38,765 nucleotides of DNA from JBBDWK01 sp040902885 (GTDB lineage Bacteria; Acidobacteriota; Terriglobia; Bryobacterales; Bryobacteraceae). Shown in pieces: positions 1-6,393 of this stretch. Positions within the stretch are counted from its first letter, which is position 1. Each line of letters starts with the position of its first letter. The position numbers and the translations under genes were made by a program. Location: positions 1 to 38,765 of the forward strand of contig JBBDWK010000023.1 of assembly GCA_040902885.1 (NCBI GenBank). Direction: 5' to 3'. The notes under the pieces were generated by a model. The model was not told where the DNA came from and searched no databases. It saw only the letters and a program-made list of their open reading frames with translations.

Positions 1-1
1 G

Positions 2-130
2 GAGGTTGAAACTGAAGGACCCAAGAATCACTTCATGACCGAGAGGCATCACGAGGAATACACGTGTAGCTCATGCGGTCAAACCGAACAGCGAACTCGA
101 ATACTCACGTACGAGGAGTATTGGCGGTGA
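2..130 (+). CDS. 3' end of a cassette gene, unknown protein (partial)
   Basis: The frame is open from the left edge of the window to a TGA at 128-130, so only the last 42 codons are present and the start lies outside. The visible C-terminus is hydrophilic, contains a CxxC pair (TCSSCGQ) and ends in EEYWR, which could be half of a zinc ribbon. It lies 74 bases upstream of attC site 1 and on the same strand as the other cassette genes, the normal position for the gene of an integron cassette. I do not recognise the family. Coding status rests on the open frame and position only. Confidence 0.5.
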   Translation, partial: EVETEGPKNHFMTERHHEEYTCSSCGQTEQRTRILTYEEYWR

Positions 131-204
131 GCCTGTCGATGTTGCGGCGCGTGTCCGCGGATTGGCCGAGCCAGTTGAGGCGTATCCAGGGTCGCTCGAG
201 TGCT

Positions 205-277
205 GTCTAACAAAGATTTGCAGCCGACGGCGACGCGTGCAATCGTGCGCCGCCGCGGCTGAAATCTGGTGTTAGGC
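205..277 (+). other. attC site 1 (integron cassette recombination site)
   Basis: Outer boxes are GTCTAAC (205-211) and GTTAGGC (271-277), fitting RYYYAAC...GTTRRRY. The 59 bases between them are strongly self-complementary: AGATTTGCAGCCG on the left pairs with CGGCTGAAATCT on the right, leaving one unpaired G. A single extrahelical base like this is typical of attC and sets strand choice by the integrase. An inner GC stem follows. Length 73 bp. Recombination would occur between G271 and T272. Confidence 0.88.
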
Positions 278-292
278 CCACAGGCCGCTTTC

Positions 293-517
293 ATGGCAAG
301 GCATCTGTTTCCATCCTCGTTTGAGTGCGACTGCGGGCATCGGTCCCATTTCTTTGAACGGACCGTCCGCGAAATGGAAGTGAACAGTCGTCGAGGTCGC
401 AAGCTGGTGCGCCTCTTGGATTCAGAAGCGGACGAGCATGCCGTGGAGTTCAGCAATGGGCGGGCCGCCGCGGTCGTTTGTCCGAAGCTGGGCCGCCGGG
501 AAATCAGGCTCGCCTAA
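293..517 (+). CDS. small CxCxH-containing cassette protein, unknown function
   Basis: A 74-residue protein starting at ATG 293, inside the cassette that begins at base 272. An in-frame GTG at 269 would start before the cassette boundary, so it is less likely. The N-terminal half carries a Cys-rich motif (FECDCGHRSHFFE) and a second Cys lies near the C-terminus (VVCPK), so a metal site is possible. A central acidic DSEADEH stretch follows. The TAA stop (515-517) lies inside the left box of attC site 2, a tight fit usual for cassette genes. From memory it resembles small conserved hypothetical proteins; I assign no function. No clear Shine-Dalgarno sequence precedes the ATG. Confidence 0.75.
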   Translation: MARHLFPSSFECDCGHRSHFFERTVREMEVNSRRGRKLVRLLDSEADEHAVEFSNGRAAAVVCPKLGRREIRLA

Positions 518-578
518 CAAGGCGTTGCACCGGGCCCGCCCAAAAGGCGGCGCGCCGGTGAACGCCAATTCGTTAGGC
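512..578 (+). other. attC site 2
   Basis: GCCTAAC (512-518) and GTTAGGC (572-578) are perfect complements. Inside, GGCGTTGCACCGG pairs with CCGGTGAACGCC, again with one base unpaired on the left arm. An inner GC stem is closed by a CAAAA loop. Length 67 bp. The cassette between the crossover points of sites 1 and 2 is 301 bp (272-572). Confidence 0.93.
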
Positions 579-685
579 AGCGGCCAACTGAATCGCGGCA
601 GTCGCACAGGAGTTTCTGAATCCAACGATGACCGAGCTCGACGAGATCGTCCGGTGCGAGACAGATGGAGAAGGGAGGCAACATT

Positions 686-1363
686 ATGCAAGGCTTGGCC
701 GTCCTTGCTGCACTATTTCTGTTGGGATATGGTTTCGCAGTAGGCGGCTGGCGCGGTGGCTTGACCGGCCTAGTAGCATCCATAGGCGTCGGCAGCGGTC
801 TCGCGATACTGCGTGCCGAAAGGGGCACTGGCATCGCAGAGGTCAATCCTGCCGCCCGTCGCGCCCAGCGTCTGGGCGGCCTAGCGGCCGCCGTCGCATG
901 TCTCACGGGTGTCCTCTACGGCGAGTGGACGTCTGGATGGCTCTGGGGGTTAGGAGGATATCTCGCCGGGATCGTGGTGGCCGTCTCGCTCGGTGCCACG
1001 GTGAAGCTCAGATCGCCCGCCGAAACGCCCTTGGTTACCGGTGACGATGAGGTCATGCAGGCGGCATATAGACTCCTTGAGCGGGGCTCACGAAACCCGG
1101 CTGCCTACACGCACGACCCTAGGTACGTGTTGTGGTTCGCGTGCTCTCATGTGGTTACCATCCTCCCAAGTCACGGATACGATGAAGCCGCTAGCGCTGT
1201 TGGCGAAAGCCCGGACACTCTACGGAACCTGCTGCTTGTTGCCGGCTACGACCTCAAGCGACTCACTCACGGGGCGGCCACTGAGCGATTCATGTACGCC
1301 ATGAGTGCGACGCAAGAGATCTTTTCGGACATCTACGAGAAGTACGACCCCAAGGTAAGTTGA
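686..1363 (+). CDS. cassette-encoded multi-pass membrane protein, unknown
   Basis: 225 residues. The ATG at 686 is preceded by GGGAGG at 673-678, seven bases away, so it is preferred over the in-frame ATG at 665. The N-terminal half is hydrophobic, with about four likely membrane segments: a Leu/Ala-rich first segment, a Gly-rich second segment, and two further segments around residues 70-115. The C-terminal half is soluble and mostly helical in composition, with a conserved-looking stretch of aromatic and charged residues and an acidic tail. It is the only gene of its cassette (573-1461) and ends 38 bases before attC site 3. I do not recognise the family. A membrane-anchored sensor or effector is possible, but nothing in the sequence proves it. 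Confidence 0.8.
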   Translation: MQGLAVLAALFLLGYGFAVGGWRGGLTGLVASIGVGSGLAILRAERGTGIAEVNPAARRAQRLGGLAAAVACLTGVLYGEWTSGWLWGLGGYLAGIVVAVSLGATVKLRSPAETPLVTGDDEVMQAAYRLLERGSRNPAAYTHDPRYVLWFACSHVVTILPSHGYDEAASAVGESPDTLRNLLLVAGYDLKRLTHGAATERFMYAMSATQEIFSDIYEKYDPKVS

Positions 1364-1401
1364 ATCGAAGGCGTGGAGATTGCACTGGACCAAATTCGAC
1401 C

Positions 1402-1467
1402 GCCTAACCGGGGCATGCATCCGGCCGCCCAAAAACCGGGCGGCGGGTGATGCCCAAGCCGTTATGC
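1402..1467 (+). other. attC site 3
   Basis: Left box GCCTAAC (1402-1408), right box GTTATGC (1461-1467, still GTTRRRY-like with one deviation). The arms GGGCATGCATCC and GGGTGATGCCC pair with one bulged base and one G-T pair. An inner CCGCCC/GGGCGG stem is closed by an A-rich loop. Length 66 bp. It has the same orientation as the other sites. Confidence 0.88.
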
Positions 1468-1549
1468 GGGCAAAGGGATGGTCCTTTGATGCCAGAACGG
1501 GCGGCGCGAGTGGTCTTGCCTCTCCCCAGAACCGCATAGAGAGGGAGTG

Positions 1550-1828
1550 ATGGACGAGTGGTTGCGCCCCTATGACGTGCCTCCAGCCGAACAGGCGCTG
1601 GTCGAGGCGTTGGATAGGTTCCTCGTCGATAGGCTGGAGACCTTCATCCGAGCAAGGCTGTCCCTGGAAGCCCCTGTTTGGGTCGGTTCCAAGGGTTCAA
1701 CAGCGCGCGGCACACAGATCCCGCCGAGCATTGACTTTGACCTGGCAGTCGTCGGGATTGACCCAGAGCGCCATCAGGCGCCACTTAATGCGGCACTGTC
1801 CGATCTGCGAGCGGCGCTAGGTCTATGA
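1550..1828 (+). pseudogene. nucleotidyltransferase-fold cassette gene interrupted by IS630 element
   Basis: ATG at 1550 with an AGAGG-type ribosome site just upstream. The 5' part encodes about 90 residues with the pattern expected for the nucleotide-binding face of a pol-beta/CCA-type nucleotidyltransferase: VGSKGSTARGTQIP followed by SIDFDLAVVG, i.e. GS...GT and a DxD-like acidic pair. Codon 90 is cut at the TA at 1818-1819 by the insertion sequence; the frame then runs three codons into the IS and stops at 1828. If the IS and one TA are removed, the same frame continues at 3020 and stays open to a TGA ending at 3214 (155 codons in all). That distal part does not look like a nucleotidyltransferase. 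The original product may have been short, or the 3' part may have been lost. Relatives act in tRNA CCA addition, antibiotic modification, toxin-antitoxin pairs or nucleotide signalling; the fragment cannot say which. Confidence 0.65.
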
Positions 1829-1843
1829 CCGCTTAGAAACGTT
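1820..1843 (+). repeat. left terminal inverted repeat of the IS630 element
   Basis: Begins GGTCTATGACCGCTTAGAAA directly after the TA target. The transposase stop codon (1823-1825, read on the minus strand) is inside it. Confidence 0.88.
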
Positions 1844-2494
1844 CTTCTTGTAGCCGAACTTGCGACGGGCAGCTTTGCGGTCGAATTTCCAGTTGATCCT
1901 GATGCGATCTCGGTTCATTCGTCGATTCCAGGATCGAGCTTCCCGACGCAGAGTGCGGAGGTCAGGAATTCTTCTGGTACCGAGGCATTGCCGCGAGAAG
2001 ATGCCGATCTCGATTTCAGCCTGGTTGAGCCAGCTTCCATGAGTCGGCGTGTGGTGAACAGTGAACCGGTCCCAGATCTCGCCGCCGGTCTCCTCGCCGT
2101 AGAGATCGGTCAGCGACTTGCGGCGGTGGATATTCAAGTTGTCCAGTACCAGGTGGATGGTGTTGGCTTCCTGGTACGCCATGGCCAACTGGAAGGCCAC
2201 CTGTGCGAACTCGAACCCCGAACGGTCCGGCGTAGGGAAGGTGAAGTGCCGGCCTGCTTTGGGTTCTACCGCACAGAAGACATTGGCCGTGCCGCAGCGT
2301 TCGTATTCGTTATCGCGCCTGGCCTCGCGGCCGGGTGCGGCCGGAGAGGCGGGGCGAACGTCGGCATGCAGCGTGACCGGCTTCTCGTCCACACAAACCA
2401 CTGGCTCTTGGGGATCATATGGCTTTTCATACGTCTCCAGTACATCCTCCATGTTGGTGATGTAGTCCTCATTGAGTTCGGCCACGCACCACAT
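1823..2494 (-). CDS. IS630 transposase, C-terminal DDE catalytic part (orfB)
   Basis: A 223-residue frame starting MWCVAEL, homologous in pattern to the catalytic half of IS630 transposases. The DDE triad is complete: VCVDEKP (first Asp), LVLDNLNIH (second Asp) and SWLNQAEIE (Glu). A basic C-terminal tail follows. In single-frame relatives the N-terminal half runs straight into MWC. Here the two halves are out of register at a run of seven A (T7 at 2494-2500 on the plus strand); six A would restore one continuous ~380-residue protein. Expression could come from slippage on the A run, reinitiation at this ATG, or not at all. Confidence 0.85.
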   Translation of the reverse strand: MWCVAELNEDYITNMEDVLETYEKPYDPQEPVVCVDEKPVTLHADVRPASPAAPGREARRDNEYERCGTANVFCAVEPKAGRHFTFPTPDRSGFEFAQVAFQLAMAYQEANTIHLVLDNLNIHRRKSLTDLYGEETGGEIWDRFTVHHTPTHGSWLNQAEIEIGIFSRQCLGTRRIPDLRTLRREARSWNRRMNRDRIRINWKFDRKAARRKFGYKKNVSKRS

Positions 2495-2948
2495 TTTTTT
2501 CCCGCCACGGCTTGAGGTCGTGGTGGAGCAGCAAGATCCGTATGGTTTCCCTTCCCACCCTTGGGAGCAGTCGCCGCTTCACGGCTTCCTCGGCCACCAG
2601 CCGTACGGTCCACCGGGCGCGGCCCTCTGGTGGGTCACTGCACACCATAGCGATGATGCGCTGCTTTTGGCTGTCCTCCAACAGCGCAGCCGCTCCCGGA
2701 CGCGGCTTGTCGTAAAGGGCCTGTTCCAGGCCGGAATCCTCGTAACGGCGCCCGATCTCCCGTACCGCTTTCGGCGTCAGCCGCACATTGGCGGCCACCT
2801 CGGAGACCGCCTTGCCGTCGTGCAAATGCTGAAGCGCCAACGCCCGGAGCACAGTGCGGACACTCTGAACGCCGCCGCTGAGCACTGCATCCAACTCTTC
2901 GCGATCCCTCTTCGGCAATCGCACGCGAAGTCGACGATAGGCCCGCAT
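2469..2948 (-). CDS. IS630 transposase, N-terminal helix-turn-helix part (orfA)
   Basis: 159 residues from ATG 2948. It is rich in helix-forming residues, with a helix-turn-helix region typical of IS630 (residues about 35-70: HLHDGKAVSEVAANVRLTPK). The conserved DKPRPG block and the YGVQ-type second DNA-binding subdomain follow. The true protein ends at about LKPWREK, where the frame shifts into orfB; the last dozen residues and the stop at 2469 are out of frame. It overlaps orfB by 26 bases. It binds the terminal repeats in this family. Confidence 0.83.
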   Translation of the reverse strand: MRAYRRLRVRLPKRDREELDAVLSGGVQSVRTVLRALALQHLHDGKAVSEVAANVRLTPKAVREIGRRYEDSGLEQALYDKPRPGAAALLEDSQKQRIIAMVCSDPPEGRARWTVRLVAEEAVKRRLLPRVGRETIRILLLHHDLKPWREKNVVRGRTQ

Positions 2949-2993
2949 GGCCCAGTATAGTCCAAAACATTTCTGAATGGAATTGTTGTGAAT

Positions 2994-3017
2994 AACTTTT
3001 TCAGGCGGTCACGGACC
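2994..3017 (-). repeat. right terminal inverted repeat of the IS630 element
   Basis: Its reverse complement begins GGTCCGTGACCGCCTGAAAA and matches the left repeat at 18 of 24 positions. It is followed by TA at 3018-3019. The 200 bases after it (3020-3218) hold the putative tail of the interrupted nucleotidyltransferase frame; I recognise nothing else there and see no attC. Confidence 0.88.
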
Positions 3018-3218
3018 TAGTAAGTGTCTTGCGCCTCCAGACCCTCGTCTCGGTCATCGTTCCAGACCGGCGCGGGGAATTCTGGATCGTTTCTGTGTGC
3101 TCCCTGAAAAAAACTCCTACCGTGTCGAAAATGGGCCGGGCCGTTCGTCTAGTCATTGAACGCACAACGCGATCAGCCGCTACAACGGTAAACAACGAAT
3201 TCACAAGGATCTGACACC

Positions 3219-3659
3219 ATGGCCACCGAAAACACCAAATCACGCGACGAAGCCCAAATTCGCGGGACGATCAACGCACGGGTGAACGCAATCCGCAACA
3301 AGAACGTGCAGGCAGTGCTATCCAGTTTCACCAAAGATTCCGTGGGTTATTTCATCGAGACACCACTCCAACAGTCGCCTTTCAAGGAGGATCTGGCAGG
3401 CTGGTTCGCAACGTGGCGCGGTCCGATCGGCTACGAAATTGGCGACCTCAAAATTACGGTCAGGGATGACGTCGCCTTCTGCTATAGCTTAAGCCGGTGG
3501 ACAGGACCAAGAACCGATGGCGACGACACGGACATTTGGTTTCGCGAGACTCTCTGCTTCCGGAAGATCAACGGTCAGTGGCTCATCACGCATATACATG
3601 AATCGGTGCCCATGTATATGGACGGCAGCCTCAAGGCGGCGATTGATCTCAAGCCGTAG
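3219..3659 (+). CDS. NTF2-like/SnoaL-type protein (DUF4440-like), cassette gene
   Basis: 146 residues from ATG 3219, with AAGGA eight to ten bases upstream. The pattern is that of a small cone-shaped NTF2-like domain: an N-terminal helix (EAQIRGTINARVNAIRNKNV) with a DAxxxxF-like motif (VLSSFTKDSVGYF), then alternating strands including VAFCYSLSRWTG and WFRETLCFRKINGQWLITH. It lacks a signal peptide. Members of this fold include ketosteroid isomerases, polyketide cyclases and many binding proteins, and the sequence does not tell which. It is the last gene before attC site 4 (18 bases from stop to site). No attC separates it from the interrupted nucleotidyltransferase, so both are formally in one cassette. 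Confidence 0.85.
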   Translation: MATENTKSRDEAQIRGTINARVNAIRNKNVQAVLSSFTKDSVGYFIETPLQQSPFKEDLAGWFATWRGPIGYEIGDLKITVRDDVAFCYSLSRWTGPRTDGDDTDIWFRETLCFRKINGQWLITHIHESVPMYMDGSLKAAIDLKP

Positions 3660-3676
3660 GACGAAACGAACGAAAC

Positions 3677-3754
3677 GCCTAACAAAGCGCTCCAGCCGAC
3701 CCTCAAGCCTCCGCTTCGCTACGGCTTGAGGGCGGCTAAGCTTGTGCGTTAGGC
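3677..3754 (+). other. attC site 4
   Basis: GCCTAAC (3677-3683) and GTTAGGC (3748-3754). A long stem lies within: AGCCGACCCTCAAGCC pairs with GGCTTGAGGGCGGCT, with one extra base on the left arm. The loop is closed by a GCTTCGC-type turn. Length 78 bp. Confidence 0.93.
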
Positions 3755-3771
3755 CGCATGCGAGACAGATC

Positions 3772-3840
3772 GTGATTGCAGTGTTCTTGGGCGCAGGCTT
3801 CTCAGCGCCAGCCGATGTCCCACTGGCGTCTACACTGTTT
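3772..3840 (+). pseudogene. SIR2-like gene, first 23 codons only
   Basis: Immediately after attC site 4 a GTG at 3772 opens a frame whose first residues read VIAVFLGAGFSAPADVPLAS. This is the classic N-terminal GAGFS nucleotide-binding loop of SIR2-like proteins, which are NAD-binding or NADase domains found in many anti-phage systems. After about residue 23 the similarity ends, because the DNA changes to the coding strand of the truncated chromosomal gene on the other strand. The gene is therefore cut off at the array/chromosome junction. The start is uncertain: the ATG at 3758 is out of frame. The identification rests on one motif. Confidence 0.6.
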
Positions 3841-4038
3841 CTCAAGAGGCCTCAGGTTGACAGGATCAAGTTGAGAGGCATAAACGGACATGATCACGCC
3901 GGGCGCGAGCGGAGCCGGCTGACTGAGACCATCGGGCAGAATGGTGCTGGCCGAATAGGTGGGAAGGGGAACCCTCGGCCCTTGCTGCGCGGCCGCGATG
4001 CTGCCGGCCATGACCAGACCGAGCAAAAGGAAACCCAT
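3841..4038 (-). pseudogene. truncated secreted protein gene (acidobacterial type), 5' part
   Basis: ATG at 4038, four bases after the stop of the VWFA gene, so it was the last gene of that operon. About 66 codons remain. There is a signal peptide (FLLLGLVMAGSIAAAQQ), then a Pro-rich segment and LAPGVIMSVYASQL. That last stretch resembles the 'APG...S.YG..L.P' strand pattern of the extracellular Ig/TIG-like domains frequent in Solibacter proteins. The frame runs on into cassette DNA until 3802, but similarity of composition ends near 3841, where the SIR2-like fragment of the other strand begins. Both genes are therefore broken at the same point. A clean transposon end or attC is not present at the break. 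Confidence 0.6.
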
Positions 4039-4042
4039 CGGC

Positions 4043-4831
4043 TCACTCGAGCGGTAGACCCGAGATGAAGAGCTTCTCGGGGCGATTCACCTCGATCTTC
4101 ATTTTTTCGCCGAGCGCCAGATTCCCTGTCAGCGTCAGCACATAGTGGGCCCGAAGAACCTGAAAGACGGTCGATCCGGGAGGCGCGTCGCTCTTCTTCA
4201 TGTCGCGCAGATTGAACGAAGCCCCTCCGGTCTGGCGGGCCAGGTTTTCCATCATCGACTTCTCCGACCCGATCATGTAAACCGGGTAGATCGATACGCC
4301 GTTGCGGCGCGCCAGCCGCACCACCTGCCGTTCGCTTACACGGGAACTTCCTTCCACTCCCGCCGTGAGCAGCACGATCGTCCGTCTGAGGCTGCTGTTT
4401 GAGAAGCCGTCTTCAATCGCCGCATAGAGCGCATCCAGCAGGCGGGGTGTATTGCCGAACTTTACCGTGCCCAACGAGCGCATCAGCAGTTCCTTGCTCG
4501 AAGTGAAGTCCTGGATCAGATCGGCCGAGGAGTGAAACGACACGACGGCCATCTGCTCTTTCGGCTCCAGTTGCCCGATCAAACTTTCAGAGACCGGAGC
4601 GACCATCGGCCCGGCGAGGCTGGTATCGAGCAGCAGCATTACATCCAGCAGAGGCTTCTGAAACTCGGCGCTCTCGACCTGGCGCGGGGTCTTGTCCTCC
4701 AGCACCACGAAATCTTCCGCTTTCAGGCCGGTGACGGGCTTCCCCGACTTTCGCTCGGTCACCGTGACTAGAACCTTCGTGGCGGGGAGCGCAGCGTGAG
4801 CGAGAAGGCAAAGAAGGAGGAGAAATCTCAC
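4043..4831 (-). CDS. VWFA-related secreted protein (acidobacterial type)
   Basis: 262 residues. The GTG at 4831 is chosen because it overlaps the stop of the upstream gene (GTGA) and begins a signal peptide (FLLLLCLLAHAALPA). An upstream extension would be Arg-rich and not protein-like. After a short beta region with TGLKAEDFVVLEDK comes a von Willebrand A domain. Its metal-site loop is MLLLDTSLAG (Asp69, Ser71; the second Ser of DxSxS is Ala), followed by VVSFHSSADL, the Thr-type loop, and TIVLLTAGVEG. This family is expanded in Acidobacteria, and its members are exported proteins of unknown partner. It is translationally coupled to the membrane-fusion lipoprotein. Confidence 0.85.
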   Translation of the reverse strand: MRFLLLLCLLAHAALPATKVLVTVTERKSGKPVTGLKAEDFVVLEDKTPRQVESAEFQKPLLDVMLLLDTSLAGPMVAPVSESLIGQLEPKEQMAVVSFHSSADLIQDFTSSKELLMRSLGTVKFGNTPRLLDALYAAIEDGFSNSSLRRTIVLLTAGVEGSSRVSERQVVRLARRNGVSIYPVYMIGSEKSMMENLARQTGGASFNLRDMKKSDAPPGSTVFQVLRAHYVLTLTGNLALGEKMKIEVNRPEKLFISGLPLE

Positions 4832-6042
4832 TGCGTAACCTGAATCCGGACGCCCGTGTCCAGCCGGGGCAACTGCGAGACGGCGATCGTTTCGCCCTCG
4901 TTCAAGCCCTCGATAATCTCGACATCTTCGCCGAAGCGGTCGCCGATCCTGACGTCGCGCGCATCGATTACGCCTTCCTTCACCACGAAGGCTTTGTTCG
5001 TCCCAAACACGTAATTGATCCCGCGGGCGGAGATGAGCTTGATCCGGTCCGTCTTGTCGGTCCGCACGCGCGCTTTGGCGTAGGAGCCGGGCTTGAGTTC
5101 GCCTTTGGGGTTGGCAATCAGGGCCTCGACAATGAACGTGCGCTTGGTCTGTTCCACGGTAGGAGAAATGCGCCAGATCTCGCCGCGGAACGTCCGGCCG
5201 GGAAAAGCTTCCAGGGTTACGTCGGCAAACTGGCCGTTCTTGACCCACGGCGCCATGCGCTCGGGAACTTCCACGCGCAGACGGATCGGGTCGGTTTTCA
5301 CCAAAATGAAGACCGGCGTGTTCGATCTCACAAACTGGCCCACATTCACCTGGCGCTCCTTCACAAAGGCCGTGAAGGGCGCGCGGATCGTAGTATCGGT
5401 CAGCTTCTTGCGGTGCAACTGCACCACGGCGCGGAAGCGCTCCACTTCCTGCACCAGGTTGGCGGCCTGGTGCAGCGCGGCGTCGTAACTGGCGCTCAGC
5501 GCGTCCCGCCGGGCAACGGCCTGATCCAGGTCCTGGCGCGAGCCGATTCCCTGGTTCACCAGATCGCGCACTCGCGTGTGGCGCTGCTCGGCATCGTTCA
5601 GGTCGGCTTGGACGCGACGCACTTCCGGGCTTTGGCGAATGTCCTGGATACGGTCGTTCTCGTCCTTGAGACCCAGCCGCTCCAGCGATTGGCGCAGTTG
5701 GGCCTCGTTCTGCGCGAGCAGGTAGCGCGCCTCCTCTTCGGAGACCTGCACCAGGATCTGGCCTTCCTTCACCAGATCGCCCAAATCGGCGTCCACTTTC
5801 ACCACGCGTCCGTCGATCTCCGAGCTGATGGTCACTTCCTCATATGGAAAGAGCGTGCCGACGGATTCGACCTCGCGCCGGAGATCGCGGGCGTTTACGC
5901 TCGCGGTACGGATCTTGATGGGTCCTGAGTCCTGCTTGGCTTGGACGGGAGGCTGCCGGCTGCATCCGGCGAGAAAACTCGCGGACGCTGCCGCGCATAC
6001 CAACGAGGAAAGCTTCAGGCGCCTGCACAAGTGCGCATTCAT
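4828..6042 (-). CDS. RND-type efflux periplasmic adaptor (membrane-fusion lipoprotein)
   Basis: 404 residues from ATG 6042, with AAGGATC upstream. A lipobox-type signal (AAASASFLAGC) predicts a lipid anchor at Cys. Then come the lipoyl/barrel-sandwich half (GTLFPYEEVTISSEIDGRV...DLGDLVKEGQILVQV), a long alpha-helical hairpin (about residues 100-205, with KxLVNQG-like VRDLVNQGIGSRQDLDQA), the second lipoyl half (TTIRAPFTAFVKERQVNVGQFV) and beta-barrel and membrane-proximal domains (PGSYAKARV). It would bridge an inner-membrane RND pump and an outer-membrane channel. Neither partner is adjacent: the next gene downstream is the VWFA protein, and upstream is a 351-bp gap. Confidence 0.92.
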   Translation of the reverse strand: MNAHLCRRLKLSSLVCAAASASFLAGCSRQPPVQAKQDSGPIKIRTASVNARDLRREVESVGTLFPYEEVTISSEIDGRVVKVDADLGDLVKEGQILVQVSEEEARYLLAQNEAQLRQSLERLGLKDENDRIQDIRQSPEVRRVQADLNDAEQRHTRVRDLVNQGIGSRQDLDQAVARRDALSASYDAALHQAANLVQEVERFRAVVQLHRKKLTDTTIRAPFTAFVKERQVNVGQFVRSNTPVFILVKTDPIRLRVEVPERMAPWVKNGQFADVTLEAFPGRTFRGEIWRISPTVEQTKRTFIVEALIANPKGELKPGSYAKARVRTDKTDRIKLISARGINYVFGTNKAFVVKEGVIDARDVRIGDRFGEDVEIIEGLNEGETIAVSQLPRLDTGVRIQVTQ

Positions 6043-6393
6043 GCAAAAGATCCTTGATCTACCGCCGTGATTCGAACGGGTTCTCCAGCGCGGTAATTGC
6101 TCCGCGAGACTCGGTTTCTTATTCTCCGCCTTTTCGGGGCGCTTTGCCACTGTCCCCGAATGCTTCCTGGATGCACGGTTGAAATCCCATCATAGACGAC
6201 GGATGAGGCGGCGTGGAAGGGCCTCCCCAGGCCTTGGCAGCCGCAACAATGGGCCGGTAAGTGCACTGTCATTATCGCCGGCCTGCGATTCCCGGCCGGG
6301 AAGATGCCGCAGTTCTCACATTTTCCTTATCGCTATTTTTATACCTGGGGAACGGGCGGCGACGATTTTGGAATCAGTACGCAAAGGAGACGT
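6043..6393. promoter_or_regulatory. 351-bp divergent intergenic region
   Basis: It separates the minus-strand adaptor operon from the plus-strand DUF4142 gene. Most is GC-rich without a convincing ORF. A comparatively AT-rich stretch at 6316-6346 is the best place for the plus-strand promoter, but I cannot fix its boxes. AAGGAG at 6384-6389 is the ribosome site of the DUF4142 gene. Confidence 0.4.

Larger units (their letters stand above)
1820..3017 (-). mobile_element. IS630-family insertion sequence (1198 bp)
   Basis: The ends form imperfect terminal inverted repeats: 18 of 24 positions match between 1820-1843 and the reverse complement of 2994-3017. The element is flanked on both sides by TA (1818-1819 and 3018-3019), the target duplicated by IS630/Tc1-mariner transposases. 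It encodes one transposase split over two frames on the minus strand (2948 to 1823), whose stop codon lies inside the left repeat. It sits within the third visible cassette, in the nucleotidyltransferase ORF. Divergent repeats and a broken transposase frame suggest it may no longer be active. Confidence 0.92.

Noticed and set aside
1988..2960. Plus-strand open frames across the IS630 element
   Set aside because: They are antisense to the transposase, which shows all family motifs on the minus strand.
4832..5248. A 139-codon N-terminal extension of the VWFA gene
   Set aside because: It is Arg/Asp-rich, lies in the adaptor gene out of frame, and would precede the obvious signal peptide.
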